Shown here in pieces: positions 1-7,178 of a stretch of 10,573 bases of DNA (position 1 is its first letter; every line of letters begins with the position of its first letter). The notes beneath the pieces were generated by a model. The model was not told the origin of the DNA. It saw nothing but the letters and a program-made list of their open reading frames with translations, and searched no databases. Origin of the DNA: Planctomycetales bacterium (lineage in GTDB: Bacteria; Planctomycetota; Planctomycetia; Pirellulales; Thermoguttaceae). The translations under genes and the position numbers were made by a program. The stretch is from NCBI GenBank assembly GCA_007127495.1, contig SKZG01000306.1:1-10573 (forward strand). The letters are read 5' to 3'.

Positions 1-1
1 C

Positions 2-841
2 GCGGAAACGTGGCTGGCAAGCCTGATGATGGGCGCGGCGGTGGGCTGGGGGTACTTCGCCTTGCGAGGGCACCTTGCCTGGGCGCTCGACGCCGTGGAG
101 CACGACCTGGCCGAGAAGCTGCGCCGACTCCGGGCGTCGACCCGCGGGCTGCGCCGCTGGATCCTCGTTTGGCTGGCCACCGTGGCGATTGTCTTTTTTG
201 CGTTCTGGCTGCTGCTGGACAACCTCGTATTCGGCCTGTTGGGCGCGGCGTTCCTCCTGGCCGGCCCGTGGTGGCTGATCCGCCGCATGGCCGAACGGCG
301 CCGCCGCCGCATCGAAGACCAGTTGGCCGATGCCATGGTCACGTTGGCCAACGCGATTCGGGCGGGGCTCTCGCTGGCGCAGGCGATGGAAATCCTCGCC
401 TCACAGTGCCCCAAGCCGCTCAGCGAGGAATTCCGGCAGATCACCGGCGAGTACAACCTGGGCAAGCCGCTGGAGCAAACCTTGCGCGAGGCCAAAACGC
501 GTTTGCGAAGCGAAAACTTTGCCCTGTTTGCCGCGGCCATGCTTGCCAGCCACGAAAGCGGCGGCCGGCTCAATGAAACCGTCGAACGCATTGCCACCAG
601 CGTGCTCGAAATGCAGCGTTTGGAGCGAAAAGTCCATTCGGAAACCGCGCAAGCCCGCAAGTCGGCCGTCTACATGGCGCTGGCACCCGCCCTGATCCTG
701 CTCGTGTACTACTTCGTGGATCCGATCAATACCATGCTTCTATTCACGACGGTGCCGGGGCAGGTCATGCTGGGCGTGGCCGTGGTGCTGAACGTGATTG
801 CATACCTGTGGGCCCAGGTCATCCTAAGCCCGGATTTGTGA
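2..841 (+). CDS. tadB: TadB-like type II secretion F-domain protein (5' partial)
   Basis: Inner-membrane platform protein of a Tad/Flp pilus or type II secretion-like machine; such proteins work with the TadA/CpaF ATPase. The frame is open to the left edge, and hydrophobic residues lie before the two ATGs at 26 and 29, so the true start is probably upstream. Counting from the ATG at 26, two TM segments lie at about 44-64 and 66-85. A basic stretch (RRMAERRRRR) follows, then a T2SSF domain at about 100-230 with the typical 'NAIRAGLSLAQAMEIL' and 'ESGGRLNETVERIA' helices. Two more hydrophobic segments lie at about 214-232 and 243-266. The stop is TGA at 839-841, and the TadC-like gene begins five bases later, as in tad operons (order A-B-C). 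The family assignment is firm. TadB rather than another F-domain paralogue rests on position. Confidence 0.82.
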   Translation, partial: AETWLASLMMGAAVGWGYFALRGHLAWALDAVEHDLAEKLRRLRASTRGLRRWILVWLATVAIVFFAFWLLLDNLVFGLLGAAFLLAGPWWLIRRMAERRRRRIEDQLADAMVTLANAIRAGLSLAQAMEILASQCPKPLSEEFRQITGEYNLGKPLEQTLREAKTRLRSENFALFAAAMLASHESGGRLNETVERIATSVLEMQRLERKVHSETAQARKSAVYMALAPALILLVYYFVDPINTMLLFTTVPGQVMLGVAVVLNVIAYLWAQVILSPDL

Positions 842-846
842 ACCTC

Positions 847-1788
847 ATGCTCGTCCTTCTAGCGAATACTGCCGCTCCTCTGTTCGCCGCCCGGCTGATT
901 GCCTGCGGCGCGATGGGCGTTTCCGCCGGCCTGCTCGCGTGGTGGCTGGTGCGTGCGCTGCGGAGCGACGAACTTGCCCAAAGCGCCGAGTGGCGCTACG
1001 ACGTGAGCCGCATCAACGAGTTGCGCCGCGCCGATCCGCTGTTCCGTTTGCTCCAGCCGGCGGTGCAATTGCTGGCGCGGTTCAACCGGGGCGCGTTCCG
1101 CGAGGCCCTGCCGGAGCTGCAACGGCACATCCACGCCGCCGGCCTCTCACGGTTCTGGCTGGCCGAGGAATACCTTGCAAAGCTGGAAATCCTTGCCCTG
1201 CTGCTCGCGCCCGTGTACGTGTACGTGTTCTTCTCCTGGATGGGACTGACGGGCCTGCCGATCGCCCTGCTGGCCGTGGTGGCCACCGTGTGGCTGCTGC
1301 GGCGCCGACTGGCCTCGCGGGCGGCGAAGCGGCTGATGGAAATCAAGCGCCGCATGCCCTTCCTGCTCGATCTGCTCACCCTGTTGATGGAGGCTGGGGC
1401 CACGTTCCTCCGTTCGCTCGATGAAGCCGTTGGCGAGTTCCAAGGGCATCCGGTGGCCGAGGAGTTCGGCCGGGTGCTAGCCGATATGAACATGGGCAAA
1501 ACCCGCCACGAGGCGTTCCGCGCCCTGCGCGAGCGGCTGGCCGATGACGAGATCACGAGCATTGTCGGTTCGATCCTGCAGGGTGAGCAGCTTGGCACGC
1601 CACTGGCGCGCGTATTTCGCACCCAGGCCGACGTGCTCCGGCTGAAGCGCTCGCAGCGCGCGGAAACCTTGGCAGGCGAGGCGGGCGTGAACATGCTCCT
1701 GCCCGCCGTCCTGGTGATGGCCGCCACCGTGCTGATCATTCTCGGCCCGTTCTTGTTGAACTTCCTCACCTTGGGACTTGCGCTGTAA
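847..1788 (+). CDS. tadC: TadC-like type II secretion F-domain protein
   Basis: Second platform subunit of the Tad-type machine, 313 residues, expected to pair with the preceding TadB-like protein in the inner membrane. ATG 847 is chosen because it puts the N-terminal hydrophobic segment (about 11-36) at the start of the protein and leaves only a 5-bp gap after the upstream stop. A GTG at 808 would overlap that gene and add 13 polar residues. No clear Shine-Dalgarno sequence is visible, suggesting coupled translation. TM segments lie at about 113-131 and 135-152. A T2SSF domain lies at about 168-300 with 'RRMPFLLDLLTLLMEAGATFLRSL' type helices, a 'GEQLGTPLARVFRTQAD' motif and a final hydrophobic pair at about 282-312. 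Length and topology fit TadC. The next ORF starts 5 bases after the stop, so this is probably one operon. Confidence 0.83.
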   Translation: MLVLLANTAAPLFAARLIACGAMGVSAGLLAWWLVRALRSDELAQSAEWRYDVSRINELRRADPLFRLLQPAVQLLARFNRGAFREALPELQRHIHAAGLSRFWLAEEYLAKLEILALLLAPVYVYVFFSWMGLTGLPIALLAVVATVWLLRRRLASRAAKRLMEIKRRMPFLLDLLTLLMEAGATFLRSLDEAVGEFQGHPVAEEFGRVLADMNMGKTRHEAFRALRERLADDEITSIVGSILQGEQLGTPLARVFRTQADVLRLKRSQRAETLAGEAGVNMLLPAVLVMAATVLIILGPFLLNFLTLGLAL

Positions 1789-1793
1789 CCGCC

Positions 1794-2672
1794 ATGCCGC
1801 TGAAGCTCAATTGCCCGCGATGCAAGAAAGCGCTGACCCTGCCGCGAAGCACGGCGGGCAGCTACACGAAGTGCGCGCACTGCGGCGGCCGAGTGTGGGT
1901 GCCGGAAGTACCCGGCCCGGAGGCGAAGAAGCCGACCGGCGCGCGAGCGCCGGGCGGCAAGGCGTCTGCGGCGGCGTCCGGCTCGCCGGCTTACCCGCCG
2001 CCCCCTCCCACGGCGGCTAGTCCGGCCGCCCCCCCGAATGTGCCTCCGTCGCCGTCCCATACTCCCTCGCCGCCCGAACCGGCCACACCTTCGCCCGCAC
2101 CGGCCACACCGCCAGCCGCCCCGTGGACCGCCCAGGGCCAAGCGCAGGGGCAGGACGCTACGTCGCCCGAGCGGCGCAAAGCCCGATTTGTAACCGCCCG
2201 GACAGCCGAGTCGCGGTTGAAACCCGGCGCCGATGGCAAGCTGCCGGGGCTGAAGCTCGAACAGGACGAGCGGGCCGAGCAACCGAAAAAGAAGGCCGAC
2301 GGGACGTCGCTTCACCCGCTCGTGCTCTTCTGTGCCCTCTGCCTGAGCGTGCTGCTTTCCATTACCATGGTGCTACTCGACGTCGAAAGCCCACAAAACG
2401 AGCGCGATCGGGAGCGGGCTCAGGCTCGCTGGACCATTGAGCGCGAGTACTTCTCCCATCTCGACCCCAACGAACCCTTGGTAGAATACCAACTGTTGCT
2501 GCGCGAAGCCCAGCGGGCTCACGCCCGGGCCGACCGGCAAGCCGAACGCGATACCTACCGCCGGGTACTCCGACTTTTGCGGGCTGAGCGCGACCGATTC
2601 GAGGGGCTCACCGGCAGCCCGAGCAACGACCGCAAACTCCAGGAACTGATTACGGTTATACTACACGAATAG
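1794..2672 (+). CDS. Zinc-ribbon, Pro-rich, single-pass membrane protein of unknown function
   Basis: Not recognised as a named gene. The 292-residue product opens with a zinc ribbon: C7-x2-C10 and C27-x2-C30, the second pair in 'CAHCGG'. This resembles the short N-terminal zinc ribbons common in planctomycete membrane proteins. Residues about 38-120 are a low-complexity Pro/Ala/Ser linker, followed by a charged stretch. One TM segment lies at about 174-196, preceded by KKK, so the N-terminus is predicted cytoplasmic. The C-terminal part (about 198-292) is helical, charged and probably coiled-coil (repeated R/E/A heptad-like spacing), and would be extracytoplasmic. It starts 5 bases after tadC (ccgcc, no Shine-Dalgarno), so it is likely in the tad operon. 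It could be an accessory or anchoring factor for the pilus machine; that role is inferred from position. Confidence 0.75.
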   Translation: MPLKLNCPRCKKALTLPRSTAGSYTKCAHCGGRVWVPEVPGPEAKKPTGARAPGGKASAAASGSPAYPPPPPTAASPAAPPNVPPSPSHTPSPPEPATPSPAPATPPAAPWTAQGQAQGQDATSPERRKARFVTARTAESRLKPGADGKLPGLKLEQDERAEQPKKKADGTSLHPLVLFCALCLSVLLSITMVLLDVESPQNERDRERAQARWTIEREYFSHLDPNEPLVEYQLLLREAQRAHARADRQAERDTYRRVLRLLRAERDRFEGLTGSPSNDRKLQELITVILHE

Positions 2673-2674
2673 CC

Positions 2675-2790
2675 CCCAACACCCAACACCCAACACCCAA
2701 CACCCAACACCCAACACCCAACACCTAGCACCTAGCACCTAGCAACTAGCAACTAGCAACTAGCAACTAGCAACTAGCAACTAGCAACTA
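2675..2790 (+). repeat. Heptamer tandem array, 16 copies in three variant blocks
   Basis: A strict 7-bp period runs from 2675 to 2786, followed by a 4-base partial copy. Reading units in phase gives seven CCCAACA (2675-2723), three CCTAGCA (2724-2744) and six ACTAGCA (2745-2786). The array fills almost the whole 121-bp gap between the zinc-ribbon gene and the kinase. On the coding strand the first block contains only C and A, so its RNA would be unstructured. The other blocks carry nine CTAG tetranucleotides and in-frame TAG stops. There is no dyad symmetry or spacer/repeat alternation, so it is not a CRISPR array. Slipped-strand expansion with stepwise point changes would explain the block structure. 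Confidence 0.95.
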
Positions 2791-2793
2791 ATC

Positions 2794-5700
2794 TTGGACC
2801 CCAGCCAACGATACGAAATTGTCGATACGATTGCCACGGGCGACTTCGCCGTGGTATACCGGGCTCGCGACCTGGAATTGGGTCGTGCGGTGGCCGTGAA
2901 GCAAATTCATGCGCAGTACCTGGCCGACCCGCAACAGTTGGCCCGCTATTGGCAGGAAGCGCAGTTGCTCGCGTCGCTGCAGCACCCGAACATCCTGACC
3001 ATTTACGACGTGGTGCGGCCTCGTGGCTGGCTCATCTTGGAACTGATGCAGCGAAGCCTGCATCCGGAAGCCGAGGGCGACGGCATCGAGCTGGGCGCGC
3101 TGCGGCGCGTGCTGCTCGACTGCTGCGAGGCGCTCCGCTTCCTGCACGCCAACGGCGTGATCCACGGCGACATCAAGCCGAGCAACCTCCTGTTGGGCTC
3201 GCAGGGTCGGGTGGTGGTGGGCGACTTCGGGCTTGCCCGGCGCGCCAGCAGCGAACAGGGAAGCTTGCTGAAGGGCACCACCAAGTACATGGCGCCCGAA
3301 CTGGTTTCGAACCAGTTTGGGCCCGTGGGGCCGGCCAGCGACCTGTACTCGCTCGGGTTTACCGCCTACGAGCTGATGTGCGGGAAACAATTCGATACCC
3401 TGTTTCCCGGCCTGAGCAGCTTCGGGCGCGACCGCCAAATTGCTTGGATGATGTGGCATGCCGCGGCCGACCGCCGGCTGCCGGAAATCGGAAAGGTGCT
3501 CGAAGGCGTACCTCCCGATTTGGCACGCATTGTGCGCCGCCTGACCGTGAAGGATCCCTCACGGCGATACCAAACCGCCGAGGACGTCATTCGCGACCTT
3601 CGGTCAGGCGGCCACGGTGTGGCTGCTCCGCCGGTGCAGGACGATGCCCAGGCCCGCGCGGCGAGCGATGCCGCGGCTCGCAAGAAGAAACTCACGCGTA
3701 TTGGCGCCATTGCCGCGCTGGCGTTTTCGCTGGTGTTGTCGGTGGCTATGCTGTTCCCAGCGCGCGAGGCGCCGCCCCCCCCGGCGCCGCCGGAACCGGT
3801 GCGCGGCGTGGTGCGCAACGTGCTGGTGGGCGAGCGCCGGCTCGTGGTCGAGGCGGCCCGCGACGGAGGCGTCGAGGAAGTCGACTTCCGGCCCGGCGAC
3901 CGGTTCTTCGTCAACGACCGCGAAACGACCCTTCGCGACCTGAGCCCCGGCGATGAAGTGGAGGTCAGCGAATTTCGCGAGGAGAGTGGACGGAGGATCA
4001 TGGAGGTCCGGGCAACGCGCCCGGTCGGCCACACGGGGCGCCTGGCCGAGGTCCGCCCCGACGACGCGGCGTTCACCCTAGCCGTGACGGAGGGAGAAGA
4101 GAAGGGCCGTGAACTGGCCATCCACGTGCCGCCCGAACTCCCCATCGCCTTCAACGACCGGCAGGAGCGCGACGGCCGGCCCGTGAGGCTCGCCGACCTC
4201 CAGGTGGACGATCGCATCACAGTGCGTCACAAGGGGACGCCCACCGGCCGCGTCGCCACCGAACTGAGCGCGCTGCGCCTGGTGGAAACGAAAGGGGTGC
4301 TGCGCGTGGTCCGCCCCGGCGAACTGGTCCTGGCGTCGGGATCGGTCGGCGATCCGGCCCTGGTGCATCTTCCCCTTGCCGACAAGGTGGACGTCACGCT
4401 CAACGGACGGAACGTCCTGGACGAACAATTGCTCCGGCCGGCCGACTTGAAGCCGGGCGACCAGGCCGTGGTCACCCACGACGTCCGCGTGGTGCGCATC
4501 GATGCTTACCGCGTACTCGGCGCCGGCGGAACGGTAGAGCAGGTCCACGTCGATGCCGGCACGCTCGACGTGCGAGTGGCCGGCGCAGCCCGCCCGACGA
4601 GTTTCCGTATCGGCCCGGATTGCCGCATCACACTGGCCGGCGAGCCCGCCGAGTTGGCCGAACTGCGCCGCGGCGACGAGGTGGATATCACCCACGACGA
4701 CCCCGGCGCGGCCAGCCCGGAACCGATCGCTCTCGATGCGCGCCGGCCGCCCGATGAACGCCGCTGGGCCCTGCTGGTGGCCAACCAGGAGTTCGACGAC
4801 CGCCGGCTTTCGCCGCTGGGGCACCCGGTGCCGGACGCCGGACGGCTGCGCGAGACGCTCACCAGCCGGTACAAAGTCCCGGCCGCGCAAACGCTCCTGC
4901 TCACCGACGAAAGCCTGGTGCGGCTGGAGCAGGGCATTCCCGATTTTCTCCGCCGCCTCGGGCCGTCGGACCGACTGCTGGTTTACGTGGCCGGTCACGC
5001 CTACCTGGACGACCGCGGCGGCGTGTACTTCGCGCCGAAGAACTTCGACCTCGCCCGCATGGACTCGACCGGGCTGCCGCTGCAATGGCTCGTCGACGAG
5101 TTGGAGCGATGCGCGGCCGGCGAGAAACTGCTCCTGCTCGATACGGGCCAGGCCGGCGAGGGGGCCGACTTGCAACGGCAGCCCTCCGCGGCCGAAATGA
5201 TCGACGCGCTCGACGCCCCGCCCGGCCGCTCGCCGCTGCGAACCGTGACGGCCGTGGCCGGCACCAGCCCGGGCGAGCGCGGCGCGACCCTTGCCGACGG
5301 CACGCGCGGCCTGTTCGCTGCCGCGTTGACCGAAGCCTATGCCGGCGCCGCCGACAAGAACCGCGACACGCGCATCGAGCCGACGGAACTGTTCGCGTAC
5401 CTCAACGAGGCCATGCCGCGCAGCGCGGCGCACGTTTCCGCCACGCAAACGCCCCAGTTGATCCTGCCCGACGACCGGCCGCCCCGGCTGTCGGAAGAGG
5501 CCCAAAGAGCCATCCGCCGACTGGCGATGCACCTGCGGGCCGCCCAGCCCGACCGGGAAACGTTCGACCCCGACTACGCCACGGCGCGCCGGCTTGCAGG
5601 CGCCGAGCCGGAGCCGCGGCTGCTCTACGGCCTGTTGCTGTTGAAAGCCCGCGACCGGGACGAAACGGAACGGCACTTCCTGGAGCTGCGCCTTGAAAAG

Positions 5701-6165
5701 CCCGAACTCCTGCTGCCGGTGCGGGCGGTTGCCTGGGTGCAGTTCGACCGGCGGCGTTATCCGGCAGGCATCGTTCAGTTGGCGGAGTTGATTGGGCAGG
5801 TTCCCCGGCCGGGCGACGACGCGAACGGATACGGCACATACGGCGAAAGCCTGTTCGACTGGGCCGGCCGGTTGTACGCGTTCGCCGCGTCGGCCGTTCC
5901 CGACGCCTGGCAGGTTCCGGCCGAGACCCTCGCCCGGCTCGATGCGGCCGTGGCGCAGCACGGCCCGGCAGCGCGGCAGGCGTTCGAGCGAGGCCGCGAG
6001 GCCGCGCGCGAGGTAGTCGCCGGCTTCGACGCCCGCATTGCCGCGGCCGACAGCGACGCCACCGCGGCCCGGCTGCGGGTCGAGCGCCGGCAGCTTGGCC
6101 ACTACGCCTCCTTCCCCTTCGACGACGAAGCCGCCCGCATCCTCGCCGGCCTCGATCACGAGTAG
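2794..6165 (+). CDS. Ser/Thr protein kinase fused to DUF5666-like repeats and a caspase-like domain
   Basis: Membrane-bound Hanks-type kinase, 1123 residues. Kinase domain about 7-271: modified glycine loop at 14-21 (A-T-G-D-F-A-V-V, only the central Gly kept), K36, E55, catalytic loop H124-G125-D126 with K128 and N131, D144-F145-G146, G161-T-T-K-Y-M-A-P-E169, D183. Essential residues are present, so activity is likely; HGD makes it a non-RD kinase. One TM segment lies at about 303-321 after a basic stretch, so the kinase should be cytoplasmic and the rest extracytoplasmic. Four DUF5666-like beta repeats occupy about 336-652. A peptidase C14-like domain spans about 656-890 with H735, but the usual catalytic Cys is Gly785. 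An EF-hand-like loop lies at 854-865. The tail (about 900-1123) is helical and possibly TPR-like. Start: TTG 2794, because an in-frame TAG lies at 2782-2784 and a later start would remove the ATP site. No Shine-Dalgarno; the heptamer array abuts it. Confidence 0.9.
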   Translation: MDPSQRYEIVDTIATGDFAVVYRARDLELGRAVAVKQIHAQYLADPQQLARYWQEAQLLASLQHPNILTIYDVVRPRGWLILELMQRSLHPEAEGDGIELGALRRVLLDCCEALRFLHANGVIHGDIKPSNLLLGSQGRVVVGDFGLARRASSEQGSLLKGTTKYMAPELVSNQFGPVGPASDLYSLGFTAYELMCGKQFDTLFPGLSSFGRDRQIAWMMWHAAADRRLPEIGKVLEGVPPDLARIVRRLTVKDPSRRYQTAEDVIRDLRSGGHGVAAPPVQDDAQARAASDAAARKKKLTRIGAIAALAFSLVLSVAMLFPAREAPPPPAPPEPVRGVVRNVLVGERRLVVEAARDGGVEEVDFRPGDRFFVNDRETTLRDLSPGDEVEVSEFREESGRRIMEVRATRPVGHTGRLAEVRPDDAAFTLAVTEGEEKGRELAIHVPPELPIAFNDRQERDGRPVRLADLQVDDRITVRHKGTPTGRVATELSALRLVETKGVLRVVRPGELVLASGSVGDPALVHLPLADKVDVTLNGRNVLDEQLLRPADLKPGDQAVVTHDVRVVRIDAYRVLGAGGTVEQVHVDAGTLDVRVAGAARPTSFRIGPDCRITLAGEPAELAELRRGDEVDITHDDPGAASPEPIALDARRPPDERRWALLVANQEFDDRRLSPLGHPVPDAGRLRETLTSRYKVPAAQTLLLTDESLVRLEQGIPDFLRRLGPSDRLLVYVAGHAYLDDRGGVYFAPKNFDLARMDSTGLPLQWLVDELERCAAGEKLLLLDTGQAGEGADLQRQPSAAEMIDALDAPPGRSPLRTVTAVAGTSPGERGATLADGTRGLFAAALTEAYAGAADKNRDTRIEPTELFAYLNEAMPRSAAHVSATQTPQLILPDDRPPRLSEEAQRAIRRLAMHLRAAQPDRETFDPDYATARRLAGAEPEPRLLYGLLLLKARDRDETERHFLELRLEKPELLLPVRAVAWVQFDRRRYPAGIVQLAELIGQVPRPGDDANGYGTYGESLFDWAGRLYAFAASAVPDAWQVPAETLARLDAAVAQHGPAARQAFERGREAAREVVAGFDARIAAADSDATAARLRVERRQLGHYASFPFDDEAARILAGLDHE
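3799..4749 (+). other. Four tandem DUF5666-like beta repeats within the kinase fusion
   Basis: Protein-level repeats of 75-86 residues: 336-410, 411-496, 497-574 and 575-652. Each opens with G-x-[VL]-x-x-V (GVVRNV 338, GRLAEV 415, GVLRVV 501, GTVEQV 579). Each has a mid turn of the type [VFL]-[NA]-[DG]-[RE] (374, 454, 537, 615), and each carries x-x-[DE]-L-x-x-[GD]-D-x-x-x-[VI] (380, 466, 549, 621). This spacing matches the DUF5666 style of small beta domain. It is diverged enough at DNA level that it is an old duplication. The domains would stand outside the membrane between the TM segment and the caspase-like domain, as a stalk or a ligand/partner-binding region. Confidence 0.65.
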
Positions 6166-6173
6166 AGCGATTC

Positions 6174-7178
6174 CTACAGCCCCACCTCCGCCCCCAGCCC
6201 CAGCCGGGCGCCGCGTTCCAGCACGACGTGCGCCGCCGCCAAATCCTGATTCGCGACGCCGACCGACTTGAACAGCGTGATCTCTTCGTCCGCCTGGCGT
6301 CCGGGCTTCACTCCTGCGAGGATCTCGCCGATTTCGGCATGCACATGCGACTCGCTGATGAGCCCCTCCCGGCGCGCCAGAACGAGTTCACCGGCTTCCT
6401 GCCACGCGGCGGACCGTTCGTCGACCACGACGCGCGCTCGCGCCACCGTGGCGCCGGGAATCTCGCGCTCGTGGGGCTTGTACACGCCGATGGCGTTGAT
6501 GTGCGTGCCCGGTGCAACGTCCCTGTCGTCGAAAACCGGCTCGCGCGCGGTGGTGGCCGTGCAGACGATGTCGGCCTCGGCCAGCGCGGCCGCCGGCGTT
6601 GCCGCCACGGCAACCTCGATCCGGAGTTCCGCCTCCATGCGCTCGGCAAACCGGCCCGCGCGGGAATGATCCACGTCGAAGACCACGGCATGGCGGATGG
6701 GGCGCACGGTACACATTGCCTCCAGTTGTGTCGCCGCCTGCGTGCCCGACCCGAACAGCGCCACCCGCGTGGCATTGGAACGCGCCAGCACATCCGTTGC
6801 CGCCCCGGCGCCCCCGCCCGTCCGGATCGCGGTCAGCACCGCGCCGCTCATCAGCGCCAGCGGCGTGCCGCGTTCGGCGTCGACCACCATCACCGTGGCC
6901 TGGATATAGGGCAAGCCGACATCGACATTCCGCTCGTGCAGCGTGATGATCTTCAGCCCCACCTGCTTCAGCCGGGGGCTATAACAGGACATCACCAGCA
7001 CGTCGGCCGCATGCTGCTGAAGCGCGATATGGGTGCGCAGCGGCACGGTCGCCCCGCCGGCGGAAAGCTCCTGGTAGGCCGCCTTCATCGCCTTGACCGA
7101 CTCTTCCATCGGCAGGGCGGTGCGCACATCCGATGCCGAGAAGACGTGAAACGGTTGCTCGAACTCGATCGTCTGCAT
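6174..7178 (-). CDS. Ornithine cyclodeaminase/mu-crystallin family NAD(P)-dependent enzyme
   Basis: Cytoplasmic oxidoreductase or deaminase of the ornithine cyclodeaminase/mu-crystallin family, 334 residues, the usual family length. A Rossmann motif lies at 142-148 (F-G-S-G-T-Q-A). Family residues include R48, the Lys in GLK (74-76), R119 in 'LTAIRTGGGAGAATDVLA', and N228 in 'INAIG'. The position occupied by the catalytic Asp in true ornithine cyclodeaminase appears to be Y233, within 'GVYKPHERE', so ornithine cyclisation is doubtful. Ketimine reductase, pyrroline-2-carboxylate reductase or amino-acid dehydrogenase activity is more plausible, but the substrate is unknown. ATG 7178 is chosen because AGGTG stands 5 bases upstream. 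The frame stays open to an ATG at 7322 that overlaps the UbiD stop, but those 48 residues look like noise. It ends 8 bp from the convergent kinase gene and lies downstream of the UbiD gene. Confidence 0.85.
   Translation of the reverse strand: MQTIEFEQPFHVFSASDVRTALPMEESVKAMKAAYQELSAGGATVPLRTHIALQQHAADVLVMSCYSPRLKQVGLKIITLHERNVDVGLPYIQATVMVVDAERGTPLALMSGAVLTAIRTGGGAGAATDVLARSNATRVALFGSGTQAATQLEAMCTVRPIRHAVVFDVDHSRAGRFAERMEAELRIEVAVAATPAAALAEADIVCTATTAREPVFDDRDVAPGTHINAIGVYKPHEREIPGATVARARVVVDERSAAWQEAGELVLARREGLISESHVHAEIGEILAGVKPGRQADEEITLFKSVGVANQDLAAAHVVLERGARLGLGAEVGL

Noticed and set aside
996..2315. 439-codon minus-strand frame across the tadC and zinc-ribbon genes
   Set aside because: Arg/Gly/Ser-rich low-complexity product typical of a shadow frame; the opposite strand encodes clear T2SSF and CxxC features.
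2675..2790. CRISPR array or telomere-like repeat
   Set aside because: The 7-bp units are contiguous with no spacers and no dyad; a short internal heptamer microsatellite explains it.
4078..6159. 693-codon open frame on the minus strand, antisense to the kinase/caspase fusion
   Set aside because: High-GC codon use keeps the complementary frame open. The product has no recognisable domain, while the plus-strand frame has kinase and C14-like motifs throughout.
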